The notes beneath the pieces are model-generated. The model searched no databases. It was not told the DNA's origin and was given only the letters and a program-made list of their open reading frames with translations. From assembly GCA_022824605.1 (NCBI GenBank), contig JAJDZO010000162.1, forward strand, positions 1-9,679: a stretch of 9,679 nucleotides of DNA. Reading direction: 5' to 3'. Shown here in pieces: positions 1 through 5,790 of the stretch. A program made the position numbers and the translations under genes. The DNA comes from Acidimicrobiia bacterium (GTDB taxonomy: Bacteria; Actinomycetota; Acidimicrobiia; Acidimicrobiales; Aldehydirespiratoraceae). Each line of letters starts with the position of its first letter. Within the stretch, counting starts at the first letter, position 1.

Positions 1-132
1 CTCGGCCTGGGCGCGCAGCACCCCCACCCGACCCAACTCCTCAACAAGTTCCGCGTCGCTGAACTCGCCCACATCGGCGTCAAAGTCCACCGCAGCACAG
101 TGCGAGCCGCCCGGATCAGCCACGAGTTCCAT
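1..132 (-). CDS. Partial N-terminus of a probable DUF222/HNH-family protein
   Basis: An ATG at 132 (minus strand) opens a frame that runs off the left edge, giving 44 residues starting MELVADPGG. The acidic stretch followed by a SDAELVEELGRV helix and an Ala/Arg-rich continuation resembles the start of the large actinobacterial DUF222 family, whose members usually carry a C-terminal HNH endonuclease domain. Only the N-terminus is present, so the nuclease domain cannot be seen and the family call is by resemblance only. Third codon positions are mostly G or C, unlike the AT-richer DNA just upstream. No convincing Shine-Dalgarno sequence precedes the ATG. A perfect inverted repeat lies 32 bases upstream of the start and may be an operator. 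Confidence 0.5.
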   Translation of the reverse strand, partial: MELVADPGGSHCAAVDFDADVGEFSDAELVEELGRVGVLRAQAE

Positions 133-163
133 ACCCGTAACTTAATGAAGGGGTACGACAAAC

Positions 164-176
164 ATGATCTGATCAT
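164..176. promoter_or_regulatory. Perfect inverted repeat, possible operator
   Basis: The bases ATGATC-T-GATCAT form a perfect inverted repeat with 6-base arms and a single central base. It sits in a locally AT-rich stretch about 30 bases upstream of the minus-strand start at 132. That position suits a repressor site or promoter overlap for the leftward gene. I could not define -35 and -10 boxes with confidence, so the regulatory role is inferred from position and symmetry alone. Confidence 0.3.
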
Positions 177-327
177 CACAACAAGCTGCAAATTGAGCCT
201 TCGCGAATTCGTGGGGAGCGGGGTGGTTGAGGGTCCCTGAGTAGGGGTCGAGGCCCTGCTGGGATCGGTGATTGACGTCATCAACGATCCAGGAGGGCCC
301 CGATGGCTTGCGATGTTATGCGGGTGC

Positions 328-492
328 GGCACCATCATCGCCTGGCCCGACGAGATCCTCGCCTCACACCACACCAACCGGCCACCCAACGCCAGAATCG
401 AGGGCATCAACAACCTGCTGCAAGTCCTCCGCCGCACCGCCCACGGCTTCACCAACCCCACCAACTTCCAAGCCCGCGGCCTCCTCGTGACA
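328..492 (+). pseudogene. ISL3-family transposase, C-terminal remnant
   Basis: Read from the frame beginning at 268, residues 21-75 match the C-terminal end of ISL3-family DDE transposases. There is a W-x-x-E-I-L-A segment, then N-A-R-I-E-G-I-N-N containing the position of the last catalytic glutamate, then R-x-x-x-G-F-x-N-x-x-N-F-x-x-R-x-L-L. Complete ISL3 transposases are around 400-500 residues; here only about 55 are recognisable. The sequence before residue 21 does not resemble the family, and an in-frame stop lies at 238-240. After the conserved block the frame stays open to 609 with unrelated residues, so the normal stop appears lost. This is a dead fragment of an insertion sequence, evidence of past transposition in this region. 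Confidence 0.75.
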
Positions 493-580
493 CAATCACC
501 CCAACCGATGCCAGCAACCCCTCATCCCACGCTTACGCGAAGCGCCCGAAAATCCACTCGGGAAGACCCGGCGACCGGTG

Positions 581-628
581 GATGGTTCACCTACCCGCGC
601 GGCCTCTAAGGGTGAAAACCACACCATC
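581..628. repeat. Imperfect inverted repeat near the transposase relic
   Basis: GATGGTTCACC at 581-591 pairs imperfectly with GGTGAAAACCACACCATC at 611-628 read on the other strand; CACC/GGTG, GGTT/AACC and GATGG/CCATC pair, separated by small bulges. It lies about 90 bases after the recognisable end of the transposase fragment. It may be the element's transcription terminator or part of its right end. No matching copy is seen on the other side of the fragment, so it is not established as an IS terminal repeat. Confidence 0.3.
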
Positions 629-740
629 AAACGCCCCGCCAAGAGGCAGGTTCGGGCAGACAGCGAAGTCGATGACACCGCTGCTCTATCCCAATTCCCA
701 CCGCGCTGCTCTGCGGGACGCCCCCGACCCCGCATAGCCG

Positions 741-761
741 CCGCCCCCCTTTCGGGTGCGG
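741..761 (-). terminator. GC hairpin downstream of the exonuclease gene
   Basis: On the minus strand the bases CCGCACCC, a GAAAG loop and GGGGGCGG form an 8-pair stem with one A-G mismatch. It lies about 70 bases beyond the stop of the minus-strand exonuclease gene. There is no following U-run, so it is at best an actinobacterial-style hairpin terminator. Confidence 0.35.
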
Positions 762-831
762 CCGCGGTGACCCCTCTGGCAACTTGCTGTTGAGCGAAGA
801 GATGCGTACCCAGGTGGAAGAGCCGCGAGCT

Positions 832-2433
832 CTACGTCGAGATGTCGGACGCTTCGAGTTTGGCAAGTCGTACGAGCAACCTTGTATGTGTCGCGCCTGG
901 GGCACGCTGCTGAGCGGCGTAGCGGCGGAGCACGGCTAGTTCGGCGTCACGGTCGCGGCGTTTGCGGTGGATGATCGCGGCGTCTTCGTAGTATCCCGGG
1001 GTCACTCCACCGCTATGGGCCTCCTCGACCCGCATGCAGCCCTCAAGGATGATCAGCGCTTCGTCGTAGCGGCCGTTCCTCTTGTGGTCTTTAATGATCG
1101 GGCACCACTCGTGTGGGGGGTCATACATGACCAGTTCTTCGGGGATCGGGTCATGCGTCCCGGAACACTTCGAGCAATTGAGGGCCGGAGGGGTGGTCGC
1201 TAGCGGCGTGCGTAGCGAGCCTAGGCGGCCGACGAGTTGCCCGAGTAGGCCCACGCCGTGTTGCTTCAGCGGCAGACCGGGTCCGTCTGCACGTAATCGA
1301 GGACGACGGATGGGTTGACGGATGGACGGAGCGGCGAACCTGCGGCCATGGGACTCCGAGACACTGCGGCCGCTGCCGAGACCACCCGACGCATGGGTAT
1401 CGGAGCTAGTTGCAGCCGATGATTGAGGAGCGATCGTGGGAGGCCCGGTGCTGATCGGCACCTCCGCGAGCAGGCAGATGAACTGATCCTCGTCGATGAT
1501 CTCGACGGGGCTGCCTTCAGCGGCGAGAGCGAGGGCCATACGATGCTTGCTGCTGCGGCCTGTCTCACCCACCCTGCGCAGATCGGTCACTCCCAGCACG
1601 AGGTAGTCGGTGCGCTTGCTCACCGACTGTGACGGCTTGGCCCCTGCGTCGACCGCTGCCTGAAACGCTTCGCGACGCGGCATGGACTCGAGGGTCCCCG
1701 TAAACACGATCCTCTTGGAGAACAGCGGACCTTGCGGGTCAGGTTCGCTGTTCGGTGAGAGGTCCTTAGCGCTGAACGACTTCGACGACTTCGACGGCTC
1801 TGACGACGAGGCGACCGCGTTGGAGAACGGCTTGTATCCGTCCAGGCTGCAATAACCGAGGCGATACCCGAGCGAAGAGAGCAAGTCCGAGTGCGTGGTA
1901 CTGAACCGCTCCGGCAGTGCCATCCACAGCAGACCCGCGGCGGAGGCGTCTGACAGCGGATCATGATGCGACAAGGGAATACCGAAGTCCTCGGCGAGCA
2001 CATCAAGCGACCACGACGCTGCATCGGGCATCGCCGAGCGAGCGACGCGGTAGGTGCATGCGAACGGGAACGGCTCTGGATGATAGCCGTAATGCTCGGC
2101 GCTTCGTCGAAGCACAGAGAGGTCGAAGGCGGTGTTGTGGGCGATGACCAAGCGTCCGTCAAGCATCGGCGCGACCTGCTCCCACACCTCAGGCAACGCG
2201 GGGGAACGTCGGGTATCACGGGGGCCGATGCCGTGAATCATCGAGTTGAAGCCGTCATAGCGGTTTCCCGGGGGCCGGATCAGCAGGCTCAGTCTCTCCG
2301 TCGGCGCCCCCTTCTCGAACAGAACGGCACCGACCGCGCACGCCGAGTTGCGTTCGCTGGTGGCGGTCTCGAAGTCGATCGCAACGAACGACCGGCTGAG
2401 ATCGTCTTCCTGTGCGTTAAGGCTCACCGGCAC
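832..2433 (-). CDS. DEDDh exonuclease-BRCT fusion protein with C-terminal helical repeat region
   Basis: A 533-residue protein. Residues 15-175 form a DnaQ-like 3'-5' exonuclease with all DEDDh residues visible: D20 and E22 in I-D-F-E-T, D104 in A-H-N-T-A-F-D, and H157 with D162 in H-D-P-L-S-D. Residues 237-325 look like a BRCT domain (F-x-x-x-x-I-V-F-T-G-T-L, later T-D-Y-L-V-L-G). A Ser/Pro/Arg-rich linker spans about 326-415, then a possible metal-binding C420-x-x-C423, and a TPR-like helical region (about 448-525) with G-R-Y-D-E-A-L and Y-Y-E-D-A-A-I-I-H-R-K-R. The exonuclease probably trims DNA ends, and BRCT domains usually bind DNA or phosphoproteins, as in ligase or Pol III epsilon relatives; the cellular role is unknown. 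The start is GTG at 2433 because an in-frame stop lies upstream with no other start between; no clear ribosome site is seen. It lies 251 bases downstream of the abiE genes on the same strand. Confidence 0.85.
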   Translation of the reverse strand: MPVSLNAQEDDLSRSFVAIDFETATSERNSACAVGAVLFEKGAPTERLSLLIRPPGNRYDGFNSMIHGIGPRDTRRSPALPEVWEQVAPMLDGRLVIAHNTAFDLSVLRRSAEHYGYHPEPFPFACTYRVARSAMPDAASWSLDVLAEDFGIPLSHHDPLSDASAAGLLWMALPERFSTTHSDLLSSLGYRLGYCSLDGYKPFSNAVASSSEPSKSSKSFSAKDLSPNSEPDPQGPLFSKRIVFTGTLESMPRREAFQAAVDAGAKPSQSVSKRTDYLVLGVTDLRRVGETGRSSKHRMALALAAEGSPVEIIDEDQFICLLAEVPISTGPPTIAPQSSAATSSDTHASGGLGSGRSVSESHGRRFAAPSIRQPIRRPRLRADGPGLPLKQHGVGLLGQLVGRLGSLRTPLATTPPALNCSKCSGTHDPIPEELVMYDPPHEWCPIIKDHKRNGRYDEALIILEGCMRVEEAHSGGVTPGYYEDAAIIHRKRRDRDAELAVLRRYAAQQRAPGATHTRLLVRLAKLEASDIST

Positions 2434-2684
2434 GAACGGTTGAGGTCGTCCACGATGCGGACGACCCTGTGGCTGCGCTGGAGGCGGAGTAGGTCACGGG
2501 TGGCTCCACAAGGGTTGGCGAAGCTCGTGCCTGACCCTGGGGCCCGACACGGCGGCGAACATTATGGCCCATCCGACTATCCGACTCCGAAGTGCGATGA
2601 GCCCGACGGCTTCGCGGTGGCCGCCAACCCTGATGGCTTGTTCTGAGTAGTCACGATTCGGCCACTCAACTGTGCTGTCGCCGG
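2434..2684. other. Intergenic spacer, no confident gene
   Basis: This spacer separates abiEii from the exonuclease gene on the minus strand. A 64-codon minus-strand frame begins with TTG at 2688, overlapping the abiEii stop, but resembles no family. A short minus-strand frame ending over the exonuclease start (TGA around 2424-2426) has markedly G/C third positions and could be the tail of a lost gene. Neither is supported well enough to call. A promoter for the exonuclease gene may be here but no clear boxes are visible. Confidence 0.4.
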
Positions 2685-3524
2685 TCAATCGGTCTTGGCG
2701 GTGGCTTCTCGGGCCTTGAGGGCCTTCTCAACCTCGTTCACGATCCCGAGATAGACGTTCTGCGCTTGCTGAAGGCTGAACCCGCTGGGGATGAAGCCGT
2801 TGACGATCTCCTGCTGTAGGGACTGCTGGAACCTGGCGGTGGCATGGAACTCAGAGACCACTCGGCGCGCTTTGCCCGCAGTCCACTGCGGGATCCGGAA
2901 CAAGCTGACGAACCGCAACGCAACCGCTGTGTCGGAGAGGCCCAGGATCACCTTCATATCGAGCAGGTCGGACAGATCGCGTGGCTTGTTGCGGCCGCGG
3001 ATGGCCGCAACCTTGGATGCCGCGAGGGTCACCGGATCCACACAGGCGACCGAGGCGGAACCCGAGAACCACCCAGAGGACATCGCGACGGTATGCGATT
3101 GGGCTGAGGCGGCCGCCCGTACGTGGTGGGACCTGCGGGCCAGCTCGGCCTTGATGACGACCATTGATTGCAACTGGCTGGGAATCGTCAGGCGGAACTT
3201 GACGAACTCGCCCCGTGTGTCGATTTTCACGCTCGCTCCGAGGTTCGGCGCGATGGCCTCGTGCCAGCGGTCACACAACGGTTTGAGCACTGGAGTGTCG
3301 TTCGACAACAACAAGTCGAGATCCTCGGAGTAGCGCCTCGGCGCCGGGAGCAGTACTTGGTGCAGCGTCGTGCCGCCCGAACAGACGACGGTGCTGTTGA
3401 GAAGCGGATCACTGCCGAGTTCGATGATCAGGCGCCGCAGAAGCATCTCCTGCTCGGCCTGCGCCACGTTCAGCGCGACCGGACTGGCCATTCGCCACGC
3501 GGTGGCGTCAGGTGGGGTGATCAT
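2685..3524 (-). CDS. abiEii: AbiEii/AbiGii-family nucleotidyltransferase toxin
   Basis: A 279-residue nucleotidyltransferase-fold protein, the toxin half of a type IV toxin-antitoxin pair. Visible motifs are G50-G51-T-T-L-H (nucleotide-binding turn), R-Y-S-E-D-L-D at 64-70 with the two metal-binding aspartates D68 and D70, a V-I-K-A-E-L strand near 123-128, and K171-V-A-A with R-D-L-S-D at 182-186, the later conserved K and R-D-x-x-D blocks of the family. Length is in the family's normal range and nothing appears truncated. Family members are thought to modify a cellular target with a nucleotide (tRNA for some relatives), stopping growth; in AbiE systems this can abort phage infection. The ATG at 3524 overlaps the antitoxin's TGA as ATGA, so translation is probably coupled. 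The target here is not known. Confidence 0.9.
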   Translation of the reverse strand: MITPPDATAWRMASPVALNVAQAEQEMLLRRLIIELGSDPLLNSTVVCSGGTTLHQVLLPAPRRYSEDLDLLLSNDTPVLKPLCDRWHEAIAPNLGASVKIDTRGEFVKFRLTIPSQLQSMVVIKAELARRSHHVRAAASAQSHTVAMSSGWFSGSASVACVDPVTLAASKVAAIRGRNKPRDLSDLLDMKVILGLSDTAVALRFVSLFRIPQWTAGKARRVVSEFHATARFQQSLQQEIVNGFIPSGFSLQQAQNVYLGIVNEVEKALKAREATAKTD

Positions 3525-4402
3525 GTGTCGGGATCCAAAAATGTGTTCACCCGCACCCGCCAGCGTGCGTCCAAGACCACAGGGCTGTGGTCGCGCTCGG
3601 GCGGAAAGAACCGGTCCACGCCGGGCATCAGCGGCGTGACGGCCGCCCTCGGGCTGATCGTTGCAGCCAACCGGTCGGTGTCCAAACCGCCGCCAGCAAC
3701 CCCGGACACAGCGTCAAGAATGTGCCCGGCGCGCTGGCGCACGGTCTCGGGGTAGGTGAGCGCCTGGGCCGCTAGCGCCTCGAGGTCAAGCCGGGCGCAC
3801 TCCACCAGGTCGAGGGCGACCGTCGCGACCTGGTCGAGCCCGCCAGCCTGCGCCGGAGTCCTCACCATGTCCAGGAGGGTGACCTCGGGAGTCGAGTAGT
3901 TCACGAACGTCTCGGGCGGATAGAAGCCATCGGGCAGCCGCCGCCGGTCGAAGCCGCGGCGGTGGGGGTCCACGCTGTGCATGTAGGTGACAACCATGGT
4001 GTCGCTCTGTCGGCGGCGCGCAGCAATGCGATGAACGGTCCGTGCGGAGGTGACGACCACCGTGTTCGAGAAGCCGCGGCGCACCGCCCCATGCACGGCC
4101 GCGGCCGCGTTGAATCCCAGATAGTAGCCATGCCCGAGGTGACGCATCATGTCGTCGACATACACCTCCAGATCTGGCAGCGGGCGCTGCATGCTCTTGC
4201 AGACATCGTCGCGGGCCACCCAACCCCCGCGGCAGACCCTCACAAAGTCCCCCCGGGCGACGGCCCGCCGCAACGAACTCGGTAGTGACTCGGCCGCGAC
4301 GCCGAGCATGGCACACAGTCGCTCCCGGGACGCGAAGCACCTGCCCTCACCAAGGAGGAGTTTGCGCACCTCCCCCGGTCGCATCCTGGACGATCTGGAC
4401 AT
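3521..4402 (-). CDS. abiEi: AbiEi-family antitoxin / autoregulator
   Basis: A 293-residue protein immediately before abiEii and overlapping it by four bases, the usual antitoxin-first order. Residues about 8-65 look like a winged helix-turn-helix (F-A-S-R-E-R-L, L-R-R-A-V-A-R-G-D-F-V-R-V-x-R-G-G-W), used by this family to bind the operon's own promoter. Residues about 75-210 carry typical AbiEi features: Y-Y-L-G-F-N-A-A-A-A-V-H-G-A and T-P-E-V-T-L-L-D-M-V followed by G-G-L-D-Q-V-A. The C-terminal third is family-like but less conserved. AbiEi antitoxins neutralise the toxin's effect without necessarily forming a stable complex. ATG at 4402 is chosen as the longest form; GGAG lies only one base before it. 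A second ATG at codon 7 (4384) is possible. A promoter-like arrangement with an inverted repeat lies just upstream. Confidence 0.85.
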   Translation of the reverse strand: MSRSSRMRPGEVRKLLLGEGRCFASRERLCAMLGVAAESLPSSLRRAVARGDFVRVCRGGWVARDDVCKSMQRPLPDLEVYVDDMMRHLGHGYYLGFNAAAAVHGAVRRGFSNTVVVTSARTVHRIAARRRQSDTMVVTYMHSVDPHRRGFDRRRLPDGFYPPETFVNYSTPEVTLLDMVRTPAQAGGLDQVATVALDLVECARLDLEALAAQALTYPETVRQRAGHILDAVSGVAGGGLDTDRLAATISPRAAVTPLMPGVDRFFPPERDHSPVVLDARWRVRVNTFLDPDT

Positions 4403-4413
4403 GCTCCAAACAT

Positions 4414-4443
4414 ATCCTATTGCGCCAACTGGTGCGCGCAGAA
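4414..4443 (-). promoter_or_regulatory. Candidate abiE promoter with operator in the spacer
   Basis: On the minus strand TTCTGC (4443-4438) and TAGGAT (4419-4414) are separated by 18 bases and could be -35 and -10 boxes; TAGGAT fits the TAnnnT pattern common in actinobacteria. The spacer contains GCGC, 8 bases, GCGC (4422-4437), an inverted repeat placed where a bound repressor would block RNA polymerase. AbiEi proteins are known to repress their own promoters by binding inverted repeats. A start about 7 bases after the -10 would leave only about 5 bases before the ATG at 4402, so the message may be nearly leaderless. The -35 match is weak. Confidence 0.4.
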
Positions 4444-4471
4444 GCGGGTCTAGGCGCCTCTCAGAACCCGC
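4444..4471 (-). terminator. Hairpin downstream of tRNA-Arg
   Basis: On the minus strand GCGGG(T)TCT pairs with AGACCCGC around an 11-base loop, an 8-pair stem with one bulged T; the loop contains the palindrome AGGCGCCT. It lies about 60 bases beyond the tRNA-Arg 3' end and immediately before the abiE promoter region, so it could end tRNA-Arg transcription and insulate abiE. The following T-run is only two bases. Confidence 0.4.
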
Positions 4472-4530
4472 CTTAGCGATTGAAGTCAGCGGGCAGGGAC
4501 TCTCGGTGTTGCCACCCCCAGGACAGAACG

Positions 4531-4604
4531 CACCCCCGACAGGACTCGAACCCGCAACCTGAGGGGTAGAAACCCTCTGCTCTATCCGTTTGAGCTACGG
4601 GGGC
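4531..4604 (-). tRNA. tRNA-Arg (anticodon UCU)
   Basis: A full cloverleaf reads on the minus strand. The acceptor GCCCCCG pairs with CGGGGGT (a G-U pair at 1-72); the D-arm GCTC pairs with GAGC; the anticodon stem GAGGG/CCCTC encloses the loop TTTCTAC, giving anticodon TCT for AGA and AGG codons; the T-arm is GCGGG-TTCGAGT-CCTGT with G-U pairs. The discriminator is G and no CCA is encoded. It diverges from tRNA-His across 52 bases. The accessory genes start on its 3' side, the usual side for integration into tRNA genes, but no repeated 3' end is found elsewhere in the window. Confidence 0.95.
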
Positions 4605-4610
4605 GGCACA

Positions 4611-4630
4611 ATGCTACCGAGCGGTAGACT
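4611..4630. promoter_or_regulatory. Palindrome with divergent -10-like boxes between tRNA genes
   Basis: CTACCG-AG-CGGTAG at 4614-4627 is a perfect inverted repeat in the gap between tRNA-Arg and tRNA-His. Each arm runs into a TAnnnT-type box: TAGACT at 4625-4630 on the plus strand and TAGCAT at 4616-4611 on the minus strand. The plus box would start transcription about 20 bases before tRNA-His, and the minus box close to the 5' end of tRNA-Arg. No convincing -35 hexamers are seen, so this is a candidate divergent promoter, not a firm one. Confidence 0.4.
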
Positions 4631-4656
4631 CGTGGGTCGCCCGCCTCGGCGGTCGT

Positions 4657-4731
4657 GGTGGCCGTAGCTCAGTCGGTTAGAGCGCCGGGTTGTGGTCCCG
4701 GAGGTCGGGGGTTCGACTCCCCTCGGTCACC
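4657..4731 (+). tRNA. tRNA-His (anticodon GUG)
   Basis: Acceptor GTGGCCG (4658-4664) pairs with CGGTCAC (4724-4730) with one G-U pair. The D-arm is GCTC/GAGC, and the anticodon stem CCGGG/CCCGG holds loop TTGTGGT with anticodon GTG. The T-arm is GGGGG-TTCGACT-CCCCT. A G at 4657 before the acceptor and a C at 4731 after it form the extra G-1:C73 pair that identifies tRNA-His in bacteria. No CCA is encoded. It lies 25 bases before tRNA-Lys on the same strand, so both are probably made in one transcript. Confidence 0.96.
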
Positions 4732-4756
4732 CCCGCTATCATTGCCGCTCGCACAA

Positions 4757-4830
4757 GCGCCTCTAGCTCAATTTGGCAGAGCAACGGACTCTTAATCCGC
4801 AGGTTCTGGGTTCGAGTCCCAGGGGGCGTA
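4757..4830 (+). tRNA. tRNA-Lys (anticodon CUU)
   Basis: Acceptor GCGCCTC (4757-4763) pairs with GGGGCGT (4823-4829) including G-U pairs at 1-72 and 6-67; the discriminator is A4830 and no CCA is encoded. The D-arm is GCTC/GAGC. The anticodon loop CTCTTAA gives anticodon CTT, reading AAG. The outermost pair of the anticodon stem is A-C, a mismatch, while the other four pair normally. The T-arm is CTGGG-TTCGAGT-CCCAG. It follows tRNA-His closely. Confidence 0.95.
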
Positions 4831-4836
4831 CGACGC

Positions 4837-4855
4837 TGGATGCAGGGTTCATCCA
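4837..4855 (+). terminator. Small hairpin after tRNA-Lys
   Basis: TGGATG (4837-4842) and CATCCA (4850-4855) form a perfect 6-pair stem with a 7-base loop, starting 7 bases after the tRNA-Lys 3' end. There is no T-run, so it could be a weak terminator, a processing signal or chance. The rest of the 4831-4948 leader shows no clear promoter boxes for the NYN gene. Confidence 0.25.
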
Positions 4856-4948
4856 TGCACGCGGCTAAGGTCGCTGAAACCTATTGGATTCCGGTCCGCC
4901 GGGTCGGGGTCCGGCTGGACGTTGCACTGAGGCAGGGGTGGCTCCGCC

Positions 4949-5782
4949 ATGGACCGCTACGCAATCTTCGTGGATGCCGAATACCTCTACACAGAGGGCG
5001 GGATGCTGTGCTGCAACAGCCCCGACCGCCAGGAGATCCTCCTGTACGGACTCGGCGCCAACGACTTCCTCACCGGCCTCGCCGGCAATGTCTGCGACCT
5101 CCAGCCGCTGCGGACCTACTGGTACGACACCTCCGGCGACGGTGTGGGCACCCCCGCGCAGCAACTCATGGCGACGCTGCCGAACATGAAGCTGCGACTC
5201 CAGACCAGTGCCGCCGGAGGTTCGCAGTCGGCGGTCGGCGCCGCCATCAAGCGCGATCTGTCCACGCTGGCGACCCAGCGGGCCATCTGCGACGCCTTCC
5301 TGCTGACAGCCGACGAGGACCTGCTCGACTGCGTGATGGAGGCCCAGGACCAGGGCCTGCGGGTGACCCTGATCAGCATCGGAGCACGTCACGACGGCAA
5401 CGACCCGCCGACCGGACTGACCGCCGAAGCCGACGAGGTCATCAAGTTGACCAAGGACGACCTGTCGAGGTTCATCCGGCGCCGCCGCGCTCCCGACGAC
5501 GCCGCCTCCGACACCTACGACCCGGTCGACTCGGTGGCGGTGGCCGCGGCCGAGTTCGCCGAGAGTTGGCTCTACCGGGCCAGCGACGACGAGTTCGACG
5601 GCCTGCTCGACCAGCGGCCCCGGATCCCCGAATCGATCGACGGCGACCTGCTCTACGCAGTCGAGAACGTGATCGGGGGAAGCCTGCGAGGCCAGGACCG
5701 TCTCCGCCGAGCCGTGCGTCAAGCGTTCTGGAACCGGATCGACCAGGAAGTCCAGGACTGGCCTCCCGACGAGGGCCGCTAG
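4949..5782 (+). CDS. NYN-domain (PIN-like) putative ribonuclease
   Basis: A 277-residue protein whose first 150 residues look like a NYN domain (DUF88/LabA type). It opens with Y-A-I-F-V-D9-A-E-Y-L-Y, the first acidic motif. Later come K101-R-D103-L, then D-A-F-L-L-T-A-D122-E-D124-L-L, and Q-G-L-R-V-T-L-I-S-I-G, the typical order of acidic metal-binding positions and closing strand. NYN proteins are metal-dependent nucleases usually acting on RNA, so an RNA-processing role is likely, though the target is unknown. Residues about 190-275 are a separate helical region I do not recognise. ATG at 4949 is chosen because AGGGG lies 10 bases upstream and the domain begins at once. It sits about 120 bases after the tRNA-His/Lys pair and its stop is 8 bases before the CobW gene, so it probably leads the operon. 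Confidence 0.75.
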   Translation: MDRYAIFVDAEYLYTEGGMLCCNSPDRQEILLYGLGANDFLTGLAGNVCDLQPLRTYWYDTSGDGVGTPAQQLMATLPNMKLRLQTSAAGGSQSAVGAAIKRDLSTLATQRAICDAFLLTADEDLLDCVMEAQDQGLRVTLISIGARHDGNDPPTGLTAEADEVIKLTKDDLSRFIRRRRAPDDAASDTYDPVDSVAVAAAEFAESWLYRASDDEFDGLLDQRPRIPESIDGDLLYAVENVIGGSLRGQDRLRRAVRQAFWNRIDQEVQDWPPDEGR

Positions 5783-5790
5783 CCGCGGCG

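Larger units (their letters stand above)
493..831. other. Gene-free stretch beside the insertion-sequence relic
   Basis: No convincing coding region is present. The stretch begins with the run-out of the broken transposase frame and contains an imperfect inverted repeat at 581-628 and a strong GC hairpin at 741-761, both listed separately. The short open frames here on both strands lack family resemblance and overlap each other. The left part may be the terminal non-coding part of the decayed insertion sequence. Confidence 0.5.

Noticed and set aside
722..730. Short C-rich sequence resembling part of the tRNA-Arg 3' end, considered as a second attachment site
   Set aside because: The match is only a few bases in GC-rich DNA and does not extend into the T-arm sequence.
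1772..1811. Short repetitive GACTTCGAC run inside the exonuclease gene
   Set aside because: It encodes the Ser/Lys-rich linker between the exonuclease and BRCT domains; too short to be a distinct repeat element.
1963..2646. Plus-strand 227-codon open frame opposite the exonuclease N-terminus
   Set aside because: Mostly antisense to the DEDDh exonuclease domain; no family resemblance.
2494..2688. 64-codon minus-strand frame starting with TTG that overlaps the abiEii stop
   Set aside because: The overlap looks like coupling, but the start is a rare TTG, the residues match no family and codon use is not convincing.
4690..5790. Upstream extension of the CobW open frame, beginning inside tRNA-His
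   Set aside because: It runs through two tRNA genes and antiparallels the codon pattern of the NYN gene; its residues are Arg/Pro-rich out-of-frame translation. The family N-terminus begins at ATG 5791.
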